Shown here: positions 1 to 7,554 of the stretch, piece by piece
How the letters are laid out: the number at the start of each line of letters is the position of its first letter
How positions within the stretch are numbered: position 1 is the first letter of the stretch
NCBI GenBank assembly: GCA_003509805.1
Contig: DOMV01000340.1
Coordinates: 1 to 25,425 of the forward strand
DNA: 25,425 nucleotides
Direction of reading: 5' to 3'
Origin: Planctomycetaceae bacterium
Lineage (GTDB): Bacteria; Planctomycetota; Planctomycetia; Pirellulales; Thermoguttaceae
Translations under genes and position numbers: made by a program
Notes under the pieces: generated by a model
The model's database searches: none
Seen by the model: the letters and a program-made list of their open reading frames with translations, nothing else
What the model was told of the DNA's origin: nothing

Positions 1-1069
1 CGGTCGCTGCGGCATCGCCCGCCGCCGGCTCGGTCGGCCGGCCGTCTTCCGTTTCAAGCCGTTCGAGCGCCTTGTTCAGGTCGAACAACATCATCGTCGG
101 GCTCTGGTAGCGTGCGTCGGCCTCGGGCTGCATCGCTTTGGCAACGATCTGGGCGACGACCTGGGGGATGTCCGATTCGACCTGCCGGAGCGGTTTGACA
201 TTGAAAAAACGGTTGCGGTCGAGTCGCTTCGTCCGGTCTTTGGTTTCGAGGAACGGCGATTCGCCGCTGAGCATGTGGTAGTACATGCAGCCGAGAAAAT
301 AAAGATCGCTCCGGGGGTCGTCCCGTTTCGCGCCCCGGCAACGCTCCAGGGCGACATAATCGACCGACTGCTGATTTTTCAGGAAGGGGACGTTGACATC
401 CGCTTTTTCGGCGATCGAGGCGAGCCCGAAGTCGACCAGTTTCGCCTGCCGCGACGCGGCGAGCATCACGTTGCTGAGTTTCAAGTCCCGGTGTTGCAGG
501 CCGCGACGAAGGGCGTATTCCAAACCGGCCGCGATGTCGCGAACGACCACGGTCGCCGTCCTCGCATCGACTTTCTTGCGGATTTTCAGGAATTCCCGCA
601 GGGTTTGGCCCTCGACGAACTCCATGGTCATGAAATGGAGATACCCTTCGCTGCTCGCCGAATAAATCGGGACGATGTTCGGATGTTTCAGTTGCGTTCC
701 GAGTTTCGCCTCGTGCAGGAAGTGCTCGATGAACGCCTTGTTGTCGCTGAACCGGGCACGGAGAACCTTGACGGCCACGATTTCCCCCGTGTCGCGATGG
801 ACGGCTCGGAAAACCCGCGCGAACGTTCCCGCCCCGACGATGTACAGGGCTTTGTACGGACCGTATAAAAAACCGAAGGAATCTTCGCTCGAAAGACGTT
901 CGACCTGGTATCCGGTCAACAAGCCGAGCCGGACGGCGGCCTGTAGAAATCCTTCCGGTTCGACATGCGCAGCCCCGAAGTGCGCCCGGATTTGCTGAAT
1001 CTGCGCCTGCGTCAACACGCCGACCGTCAGGGCTCGCTGCGTCAGTTCTTCGAGCGTGTAGGGAATCAT
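1..1069 (-). CDS. Ser/Thr protein kinase, planctomycete type (C-terminus cut by window edge)
   Basis: This is a Hanks-type serine/threonine kinase, read directly from the minus strand; 356 residues are visible and the frame is open to base 1. A helical region of about 65 residues precedes the kinase domain. The glycine loop is GAGTFARVF (residues 79-87), the ATP lysine is K101 in VAVKVL, and E120 is the likely helix-C glutamate. The catalytic loop HRDLKLSN (193-200) holds D195 and the metal-binding DFG starts at D213. The usual APE is VALE here, which I recall as common in planctomycete kinases. No membrane segment is seen in the visible part. The start is the ATG at 1067-1069; no clear Shine-Dalgarno sequence precedes it. 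It lies 150 bp downstream of the lipoprotein gene on the same strand. The substrate is unknown. Confidence 0.9.
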   Translation of the reverse strand, partial: MIPYTLEELTQRALTVGVLTQAQIQQIRAHFGAAHVEPEGFLQAAVRLGLLTGYQVERLSSEDSFGFLYGPYKALYIVGAGTFARVFRAVHRDTGEIVAVKVLRARFSDNKAFIEHFLHEAKLGTQLKHPNIVPIYSASSEGYLHFMTMEFVEGQTLREFLKIRKKVDARTATVVVRDIAAGLEYALRRGLQHRDLKLSNVMLAASRQAKLVDFGLASIAEKADVNVPFLKNQQSVDYVALERCRGAKRDDPRSDLYFLGCMYYHMLSGESPFLETKDRTKRLDRNRFFNVKPLRQVESDIPQVVAQIVAKAMQPEADARYQSPTMMLFDLNKALERLETEDGRPTEPAAGDAAAT

Positions 1070-1219
1070 GTCGGGGGAAGGAGCTTTTGAAAAATCGGGC
1101 GGGAATGCCGGTCACGAAACGAATCTCCGGTTCATTATAGAGGATGAACGGAGATCGATCCAGCGTGAGAAAGCGAAAATCAGGGCGATTTCCGCGCGAT
1201 TTTTTATGAGATTTCCGCT

Positions 1220-1603
1220 TCACGGCCTCTCGACGGTGAAGTCGAAAACCGTTTTGCCTTTGATCTCGCAGCTCAATTCGGACGTTTCGGTGTTCTCGTA
1301 TTTGGGCGCGACATATTTCACGATCGGCGCTCCGTCCGAAGTCCCGCCGGTCTCCGCATGGACACGGACACCGTACCGTCCGCGCAAAACACCGTCGCCG
1401 GGCCGGATTTCGCCGAGCCGATATCGGCCGTCCTGATCGAGCGGGCCGACGACTTGGTAATGATCCATTTCGAAAACGACCGTTCCGACCGTCAGGGGCG
1501 CACCGTCCGGAAACGTGACCCGGCCTTCGACCGAGACTTTTTTCGAACAACCGGCGACCACGGCGAGAAGAGACAGGAAAAATATGGAAAAAAATGTTTT
1601 CAT
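1220..1603 (-). CDS. small lipoprotein with carboxypeptidase-regulatory-like (transthyretin-like) fold
   Basis: The protein has 127 residues. It starts with a hydrophobic signal and a lipobox VAGC with the lipidated Cys at 19, so it should be anchored in a membrane facing the periplasm. After it comes a single small beta domain (VEGRVTFPDGAPLTVGTVVF, then DGRYRLGEI) typical of carboxypeptidase-regulatory-like domains. An upstream in-frame ATG would add 41 arginine-rich residues and hide the signal peptide, so the ATG at 1601-1603 is chosen. It begins 8 bp after the DUF1559 stop, so the two are probably co-transcribed, a pairing that recurs in planctomycete genomes. No enzymatic residues are seen and the exact role is unknown. 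Confidence 0.85.
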   Translation of the reverse strand: MKTFFSIFFLSLLAVVAGCSKKVSVEGRVTFPDGAPLTVGTVVFEMDHYQVVGPLDQDGRYRLGEIRPGDGVLRGRYGVRVHAETGGTSDGAPIVKYVAPKYENTETSELSCEIKGKTVFDFTVERP

Positions 1604-1611
1604 GGCAGTGT

Positions 1612-2817
1612 TTACGGCAGCGATACGGCCCCTCCGTCTTTGCAATCGGCAAGCATGTACATGGTCTGCGTGGCCGTGGTGACGGAAAGGGACCGGACGG
1701 AACCGTCCCCCAACGCAAACTGGCAAACTCCCGCGTGACTGCTCCCGAAGCCGAATGCGCTGTTGGCCTCATAGTATTGACCGTCCGCCTGTTTTCCGTC
1801 GGCGAAACTCGGCGACCGCGCAAGGACCGAACCGCTGTATTCGTGGATCAACCGCGCGACTGAGCCCCATTGGTCCCCGTTGGAAAAGAAATAGCCGCAA
1901 TCGGCACGCAGCCTCTTGTCGCCCGCGTCGCACTGGCCGAGGTAGGACAGTGGAATATGCTTTTCCCCGACGATCAATTGATTGCTGGTTCCATCTTCCC
2001 AAGACGCGAACGAATTGCGGCAGGACCAGTCTTTCCCTTTATCGGCAGGTTTGTCGAGAATCGAGGGCAGGAAGGGCGAATGCGCGAGGGCACCGTTGAG
2101 GTAACCGTCGGCACCATCGGTGCGGGCGAGATCGTTCTGGCGTCTGCCCATCTTGTTCCACCAGGAACCGTTGTCGGAAACCGTCGTTTGCGAGCCCGAG
2201 GGATTTCCTCTCAGGTAGATGACCGGGGCATAATCGCTTTGCGGGCCCTGTCCGCCCGAGGAATCCGTGGCAGCCGGACCTGATCGCCGACTCGGGCATC
2301 GCATCGCGTCCGCCGAGGCGAAGGCGTCCCAAAGCCCGGAGGCCAGGAGATGGGGAAACTGGGTGTCTTTGTTGATCACATCGTTCCACCACCAGTCCAT
2401 TCTCAGGTCAAGCCCCGTTCCCGCCCCGGCGTTATTGCATTTCGCGTTGATGATGGCGTCCCAGAGATTGCCTTGATCCATGAACGGGTACAGGAAAATC
2501 AGGAATGCCCCGCGCTGGTTGCCGTTCATGTAGGGCGGCAAGCCCAAATGGGTGTCATGAAAGTTTTGGACCCCGAGGCCGATCTGCTTGAGGTTGTTGG
2601 AGCACTGCATCCGTCGCGCCGCTTCCCGTGCCGCCTGGACCGCCGGCAGCAACAGGGCGACCAAGGTGCCGATAATGGCAATGACGACAAGAAGTTCAAC
2701 GAGGGTAAACGCAACGAGCCGGGAACCGCGTTCCCGGGAATAGGAAATCCGGGGACACAAGCCCTCATTCGTTATTTTACGCCCCCCCCCCAGACTAACA
2801 AAAACGGACTTTTTCAT
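1612..2817 (-). CDS. DUF1559 family pseudopilin-like protein
   Basis: The 401-residue protein has a type IV prepilin-like N-terminus. After an unusually long leader of about 36 residues comes AFTLVELLVVIAIIG, with the conserved +5 glutamate at E41 and a hydrophobic helix, then the planctomycete signature AVQAAREAARRMQCSNNLKQ. Near the C-terminus is the family H-x-DG motif (SSHAGVCQFALGDGSV). The ATG at 2815-2817 is preceded by a strong Shine-Dalgarno AAAAGGAG at 7 nt spacing. It is the first gene of a probable operon with the lipoprotein. Two oddities in the leader are a run of ten G on the coding strand and a copy of a dispersed palindromic repeat. DUF1559 proteins are abundant in planctomycetes and their function is not firmly established; they may be exported by a type II/IV-like system. 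Confidence 0.95.
   Translation of the reverse strand: MKKSVFVSLGGGRKITNEGLCPRISYSRERGSRLVAFTLVELLVVIAIIGTLVALLLPAVQAAREAARRMQCSNNLKQIGLGVQNFHDTHLGLPPYMNGNQRGAFLIFLYPFMDQGNLWDAIINAKCNNAGAGTGLDLRMDWWWNDVINKDTQFPHLLASGLWDAFASADAMRCPSRRSGPAATDSSGGQGPQSDYAPVIYLRGNPSGSQTTVSDNGSWWNKMGRRQNDLARTDGADGYLNGALAHSPFLPSILDKPADKGKDWSCRNSFASWEDGTSNQLIVGEKHIPLSYLGQCDAGDKRLRADCGYFFSNGDQWGSVARLIHEYSGSVLARSPSFADGKQADGQYYEANSAFGFGSSHAGVCQFALGDGSVRSLSVTTATQTMYMLADCKDGGAVSLP
2714..2742 (+). repeat. dispersed palindromic repeat P, copy 1 (inside DUF1559 leader)
   Basis: It holds a perfect inverted repeat CCGGGAAC-CGC-GTTCCCGG at 2719-2737 preceded by ACGAG. The same block occurs at 13520 and 15023 in the same orientation. 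On the minus strand this copy encodes part of the prepilin leader (residues SRERGSR). Confidence 0.7.
2782..2791 (-). repeat. ten-G homopolymer in the DUF1559 leader
   Basis: Ten consecutive C on the plus strand give CTG GGG GGG GGG CGT in the coding frame, codons 9-13 of the DUF1559 gene. A one-base change in length would shift the frame before the pilin helix. It could be a contingency locus or an error-prone spot in assembly. Confidence 0.8.
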
Positions 2818-2871
2818 GATTTCGCTCCTTTTCCAACAACAGTGGCTAGTGAAAACATCGGCTACACGTTC

Positions 2872-2900
2872 ACTGTAATTCAGCCACTCTTCGTAATCAA
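2872..2900 (-). promoter_or_regulatory. candidate sigma70 promoter of the DUF1559-lipoprotein operon
   Basis: On the minus strand TTGATT (2895-2900) and TACAGT (2872-2877) are 17 bp apart, each matching four of six consensus bases. It would give a leader of about 50 nt before the DUF1559 start. This is weak evidence, from pattern alone. Confidence 0.3.
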
Positions 2901-3112
2901 GGCGTTTTTCAAAAAGTTTTGGCGGGAAACGGACCCGGTGAACAAGCCTGCCGACGGCCCCGTTTTCCGTTTGAACCGCCTGTTTACCCTCCGTGCGGTG
3001 TTGTTTTTCGAGGGCGGGCTTCTCGAACGGCGGCTTCGGGAAATTTCAACAGCCCTCAGGATACCCCCCTGTTCCGGCGGCGCCGGTGGTCGGGGCTTGT
3101 ATTTCGCCCCGA

Positions 3113-3141
3113 TTGACAATACAATGCACTTCAAGTGTAAA
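3113..3141 (+). promoter_or_regulatory. candidate sigma70 promoter of prs
   Basis: A perfect TTGACA (3113-3118) is followed after 17 bp by TGTAAA (3136-3141), four of six matches to the -10 consensus. It would give a leader of about 85 nt. There is no other gene between it and prs. Confidence 0.5.
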
Positions 3142-3233
3142 CACGTCTCTTGTGGAAACAGTCGCCGGTGCGTCGACACGGCGGCGCTTATGTTCGATAG
3201 CCGACCTGGAGACCAATAACGACATCACCGATC

Positions 3234-4199
3234 ATGATGAACGATCTTAAAATCTTTTCCGGCCGGGCCAACGCCGGTCTGGCGAAGAGTATTTGCGATT
3301 ACCTTGGAATCGATCTCGGGACCCTGAGCGTTGGAAACTTTCCGGACGGCGAAACCCACGCGAAAATCGAGCAGGATGTCCGCGGCCAGGATATTTTCAT
3401 CGTCCAGCCGACCTGCCCCCCGGTCAACGAGAACCTGATGGAACTGTTGATCCTGATCGACAGCTTCAAACGTGCCAGCGCGGATCGTGTCACGGCGGTG
3501 ATTCCCTATTTCGGGTATGCGCGGCAGGACCGAAAGGACGAAGGACGTGTCCCGATCACGGCGAAGATGGTCGCCAACCTGTTGACCCGGGCCGGGGCCG
3601 ACCGGATTTTGACGATGGACCTGCACGCGGCCCAAATCCAGGGCTTTTTCGATATCCCGGTCGATCATCTGACGGCGGCGCCGGTCCTTGACGATCATTT
3701 CCGCCGGATGGCGATTCCACCGGATCGCTTGGTTGTCGCCAGTCCCGACGAAGGCAGCATCAAGCGGGTTCTCCTGCATGTCGACGCGCTCGGCGGGAGC
3801 CTGGTGATTATCGACAAACGGCGTTTCGGCAACCGGACGGAACAAGCCAATTTGATCGGTGGACCCATTGAAGGAAAGATCGTCCTGATTTTCGACGACA
3901 TGATAAGCACCGCCGGTTCGATCTGCGGGGCGGCCCGGCTTGTCAAACGTTACGGGGCCGAAAAAGTTTATCTTGCCGCGACCCACGGGGTGCTTTGCGG
4001 GAATGCGCTTGAGAACATCCGTAATGCCCCCATCGAGAATATTTTATTGACGGATACGATTCCGCTGCCCGTCGAAATGATCCCGAATTTGACGGTTATG
4101 TCGGTTGCGCCGCTTCTGGGAGAAGCCATCCGCCGAATCCATTGCCACGAGTCGGTGAGTCGCCTCTTTCGCGAACTACCGCTCTGGACGGGCCGGTGA
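3234..4199 (+). CDS. prs: ribose-phosphate pyrophosphokinase (PRPP synthetase)
   Basis: This enzyme makes PRPP from ribose 5-phosphate and ATP, feeding purine, pyrimidine, NAD, histidine and tryptophan synthesis in the cytoplasm. At 321 residues it has the usual length. Conserved stretches include FSGRANAGLA near the N-terminus, the active-site block PYFGYARQDRKDEGRVPITA, TMDLHAAQIQGFFDIPVDHL, the DKRR motif and the PRPP loop FDDMISTAGS. The more common form of that loop is DDMIDTAGT; the D-to-S change keeps both binding acids. Two adjacent ATG codons (3234 and 3237) could start it, and no clear Shine-Dalgarno sequence is seen. It is 110 bp upstream of a histidine kinase on the same strand, with no obvious functional link. 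Confidence 0.97.
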   Translation: MMNDLKIFSGRANAGLAKSICDYLGIDLGTLSVGNFPDGETHAKIEQDVRGQDIFIVQPTCPPVNENLMELLILIDSFKRASADRVTAVIPYFGYARQDRKDEGRVPITAKMVANLLTRAGADRILTMDLHAAQIQGFFDIPVDHLTAAPVLDDHFRRMAIPPDRLVVASPDEGSIKRVLLHVDALGGSLVIIDKRRFGNRTEQANLIGGPIEGKIVLIFDDMISTAGSICGAARLVKRYGAEKVYLAATHGVLCGNALENIRNAPIENILLTDTIPLPVEMIPNLTVMSVAPLLGEAIRRIHCHESVSRLFRELPLWTGR

Positions 4200-4309
4200 G
4201 CCCGTTCGTTTTGGAAAACCGTTTGTATTGGAGAACGTGCAAACGGGCGACCGGAGCGGAAAACTCAACCGGCTTCGGTATGTAACGACTTTCAGCATAA
4301 TGAGTACCG

Positions 4310-7300
4310 ATGAACCACCCTGCCGTTCCGTTCGATGACGACGCTTTGTTGCCGCTCATCGGTCGTTGGATCCGTGATCCGCACGATGAAAGCGAAAAGT
4401 GGTCCGACGAAATCCATACGATCCTCGGTATTCCCCCGGAGGCGCCGTTTTGTTCGTTGAGCGAGCGTTTTCGGCCGCTTAACGCCAAGCTGCGACTCGC
4501 CCTCCTGACCGGGGAAACGAGTTTCCAGGGACACCTGATTCACCGCCGCGACGACGGCCGGCGGATCAGGCTGTTCTACCAGGCCGTCGTGGAACGGGAC
4601 GCCGACGGTTCGGCACGGCTTGTTCACGGGACGCTCCAGGACGTCACAGCCTCTCATCCGATCACGGAGGAAGCGCCGTCTTTCCCCCCGTCGCTCCAAA
4701 AAGTCCAGGATTTCAGCAGTCTGTTCAACAACCTCATCGATTCGCTCCAGGACGGCGTTTTCATCACGGACCTCGATTACGTGATCCTCCGCACGAACAA
4801 GAAACTTGAGGAGACGTACTCGTTCTGTATGCCGATGGTCGGCAAACGCTGCCATCTCGCATTTAACGTCTCGGAAATCTGTCCCGGCTGTCCGGCGCAG
4901 AAAATGTTCCTTTCCGGCAAACGGGAAACCAACATTCACCAGGAAACCAATTTCGAGGGGCCCGAACCGGCATGGCTGGAACATGCGAGTCATCCCCTGG
5001 TCGACCCGGAAACCGGCGCGATCGTCGGATCGATCAACGTGATCCGCGATATCACGACAAACGTCAAAAACGAAGAGGAATTGATTCGTTACCGGCATTC
5101 CCTCGAAGAACTGGTCCGGCAGCGGAGCGCCGAATTGCAGCGAAGCGAACACCGGCTCCGCGCGATTCTGGAAAACAGCGCCGCCTGCATTCTTTTCTGC
5201 GACCACGCGGAGAAGATCACCTATACGAACGCTTCGCTGTCGAGGTACACCGGTTACGAACAGGATGAAATCATCGGGCGCTCGATTTACGATTTCATCA
5301 ATGGCGGGGAAATCGACCGGCATGACCCGGGGGTGATCCAAAAGCGGACCGAACGTGCGGATTTTTTCGCCGGCCGGCATCCGGAATACCTCGACCGTCG
5401 CATCCCGATCCGGAGAAAGGACGGCGAAACCGTTTGGGCCGACGTGTGCGCTTCCTCCCAGACGGATGGGGATCAGTCGTTGTTCGTTCTCGTCATTACG
5501 GATGTGAGCGACCGCGTCCACCTTTTCCGCAACCTGGAAGCGGCAAAACAGGCGGCCGAATCAGCCAACGGGGCCAAAAGCCGGTTTCTCGCGACCATGA
5601 GCCATGAAATCCGGACCCCGCTCAACGGCGTCATCGGGATGTCCGAACTGTTGCTCAAAACGAAGTTGACCGCGAAACAAGACGAATACGCCCAGTTGAT
5701 CCGTTCCTCCGGCAAATCGCTGCTCTACCTGATCTGCGATATTCTCGATTTTTCGAAAATCGAGGCCGGAAAAATGGAAATCGAAATCGACGTCTTCGAC
5801 CTGTATGAATCGATCGAGTCGGTCCTCGGCGTTCTCGCTGCCCGCGCGGCGGCAAAGCATGTCGAACTGTGCTGCGTGTACGGGCTGGATCTGCCCCGGT
5901 CGGTGCGGGGGGACGGCGACCGGATTCGGCAAATCCTCGTCAATCTCGTCGGGAACGCGGTCAAGTTTACGGAACACGGCGGCATCCTGCTCAAAGTCGA
6001 CTTGCTTTCCCATGACGATCCCGATTCCGAGAACGATATGGTGCGCTTTCGCGTGCTGGACACCGGGATCGGCATTCCGCCGAACCAGCGGGAAAGACTT
6101 TTCAACGCCTTTTCCCAGATCGACGGTTCTTCCACGCAAAAATCGGGCGGGACGGGACTCGGATTGTCGATCAGCCGCCAATTGGCAAAGCTCATGGGGG
6201 GAAATGTCGATTACGTCGATGCTCCGGGAATGATCGGCGGACGGCAAATCGGGGCGGTCTTCTCCTGTACGCTGCCCTTGGGCAAAGTCATCGACGAATC
6301 CCGGCCCTTGCTCCCGGAAACGTGGGATACGGTCATTCCGTTCCTCTTCGGCCTGCGAACCCTGCTCGTCAGCGCCGATGCCTTTCTCCGCGAAACGCTT
6401 CGGGAACAACTGACGCTCTGGAAGACCGATGTGAACGTCTGTGCGACCCCGGACGAGGTCCTCCGCTTGGGAAGAGAATCGCTTGCCGCCGGCAACCCGT
6501 TTCGCTTGATTATTCTCGACCGTGCCTCCATCGGTCGCCCCGGCCGGGAACTCGCCGAACAATTCGACGCGATTTTTTCCGAAACCGTGACGCCGGTCAT
6601 CCTGCACCTGTTGCCGCTCGCCGAGGATGTCGACGAATCCGCCCGGCGCGGCAGAGGGATCGTCCGGTACCTGCACAAGCCGGTTTACACGTCGATTCTC
6701 CTGGGAACGATCGCGGAAGCCTTTTATGAGGGCGGCGGCGTTTTTACAGGCCCGCGGATACCTTTTGACCCGTCACTCAAGCCGTCCCTGCGCGCCTCCG
6801 CGGTTTCCTCGGGAGCCGCGTCGTTCATGAATTATTCCCAGATAGGCCAGACCGTTTCGGCTCTTCCCGAAAATACTCCGGATCGGTCGTGCGAAGAACC
6901 GGCGCACGCAAAAACGACGTCCGGCAAACCCGCGCCGTTTCCCGTTTGCGATTCGGCCGGAATCGAGCCGGAATCGACCTCGAAACGACGGGACGAACGT
7001 ATTCTCGTCGCGGAAGACAACCGGATCAATCAAATCGTCGTCGCCGAAATTCTCGGCAGCGCGGGTTTTCAGTACGAGATCGTGGGCAACGGCGTCGAAG
7101 TCTGCCGGGCGGCGACCGGGGGCGACTACGATCTTATCCTCATGGATTGCCAGATGCCGGAAATGGACGGCTACGAAGCGAGCCGGACGATCCGTCTCCA
7201 GGAGACGGAAAAGGGTTCCTTCCGGCGAAACCGCAAGGGCCGAATCCCGATCATCGCTTTGACCGCCAACGCGATGAAGGGTGACGAAACGCTGTGTTAC

Positions 7301-7390
7301 GATGCCGGCATGGACGCCTATTGCAGCAAGCCGATCAACCCGGAACGGCTCCTCGAACTGATCGGAGGCTACCTGGAAACCGCACAGTGA
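4310..7390 (+). CDS. hybrid sensor histidine kinase with PAS domains and two receiver domains
   Basis: The 1026-residue protein has no membrane segment, so it is probably a cytoplasmic sensor. Domains in order: a PAS-like fold (about 20-115); a second PAS (about 135-245) with a cysteine cluster C181, C191, C194 in the form C-x9-C-x2-C; a short coiled coil; a third PAS (about 275-400); HisKA with the phospho-acceptor H432 in MSHEIRTPLNG; an ATPase domain with NLVGNAVKF, DTGIGIP and GGTGLGLSIS (about 540-660); a degenerate receiver (about 670-800) that keeps D737 and a lysine but lacks the usual N-terminal acidic pair; and an intact C-terminal receiver with AEDN and phospho-acceptor D946 in LILMDCQMP. 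The cysteines could bind a metal, cofactor or redox signal. No separate response regulator gene is adjacent. The start has no strong Shine-Dalgarno sequence. Confidence 0.95.
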   Translation: MNHPAVPFDDDALLPLIGRWIRDPHDESEKWSDEIHTILGIPPEAPFCSLSERFRPLNAKLRLALLTGETSFQGHLIHRRDDGRRIRLFYQAVVERDADGSARLVHGTLQDVTASHPITEEAPSFPPSLQKVQDFSSLFNNLIDSLQDGVFITDLDYVILRTNKKLEETYSFCMPMVGKRCHLAFNVSEICPGCPAQKMFLSGKRETNIHQETNFEGPEPAWLEHASHPLVDPETGAIVGSINVIRDITTNVKNEEELIRYRHSLEELVRQRSAELQRSEHRLRAILENSAACILFCDHAEKITYTNASLSRYTGYEQDEIIGRSIYDFINGGEIDRHDPGVIQKRTERADFFAGRHPEYLDRRIPIRRKDGETVWADVCASSQTDGDQSLFVLVITDVSDRVHLFRNLEAAKQAAESANGAKSRFLATMSHEIRTPLNGVIGMSELLLKTKLTAKQDEYAQLIRSSGKSLLYLICDILDFSKIEAGKMEIEIDVFDLYESIESVLGVLAARAAAKHVELCCVYGLDLPRSVRGDGDRIRQILVNLVGNAVKFTEHGGILLKVDLLSHDDPDSENDMVRFRVLDTGIGIPPNQRERLFNAFSQIDGSSTQKSGGTGLGLSISRQLAKLMGGNVDYVDAPGMIGGRQIGAVFSCTLPLGKVIDESRPLLPETWDTVIPFLFGLRTLLVSADAFLRETLREQLTLWKTDVNVCATPDEVLRLGRESLAAGNPFRLIILDRASIGRPGRELAEQFDAIFSETVTPVILHLLPLAEDVDESARRGRGIVRYLHKPVYTSILLGTIAEAFYEGGGVFTGPRIPFDPSLKPSLRASAVSSGAASFMNYSQIGQTVSALPENTPDRSCEEPAHAKTTSGKPAPFPVCDSAGIEPESTSKRRDERILVAEDNRINQIVVAEILGSAGFQYEIVGNGVEVCRAATGGDYDLILMDCQMPEMDGYEASRTIRLQETEKGSFRRNRKGRIPIIALTANAMKGDETLCYDAGMDAYCSKPINPERLLELIGGYLETAQ

Positions 7391-7424
7391 TCCTGAAAGC
7401 CGTCCGGTGATATACTGCAAGCCA

Positions 7425-7547
7425 CGGGCATTCCCCTCGTCCGCCGCACTCGCTTGCCCTTAACGTGTGTTTATGTAACGATATAAACGGATCGTTCGAG
7501 CGGCAGGCGGTTGTGCGCGGTAACCGTTTCAGGCCGTTTGCGACTTA
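7425..7547 (+). repeat. dispersed repeat R, copy A
   Basis: The core AAACGGATCGTTCGAGCGG at 7485-7503 continues as CAGGCGGTTGTGCGCGG and then TCAGGCCGTTTGCG, matching copies C and D with few changes. The upstream part CCGCCGCACTCG resembles copies B and C. It fills the gap between the convergent histidine kinase and M56 genes, so it is not a promoter for either. The outer ends are approximate. Confidence 0.7.
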
Positions 7548-7554
7548 ACGCTCT

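Larger units (their letters stand above)
2818..3233. other. 416-bp divergent intergenic region between DUF1559 and prs
   Basis: No convincing gene is present; short open frames here have atypical composition and no recognisable motifs. The region should hold the promoters of two divergent transcription units, with one candidate listed for each. The remainder shows no other structure I can support. Confidence 0.6.

Noticed and set aside
54..1823. A 589-residue minus-strand frame over the kinase and lipoprotein region
   Set aside because: It is a different frame from the kinase and lipoprotein, extremely arginine- and proline-rich, without motifs.
2880..3179. A possible 99-residue gene in the prs upstream region
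   Set aside because: There is no family resemblance, it is basic low-complexity sequence, and it overlaps the best promoter candidate for prs.
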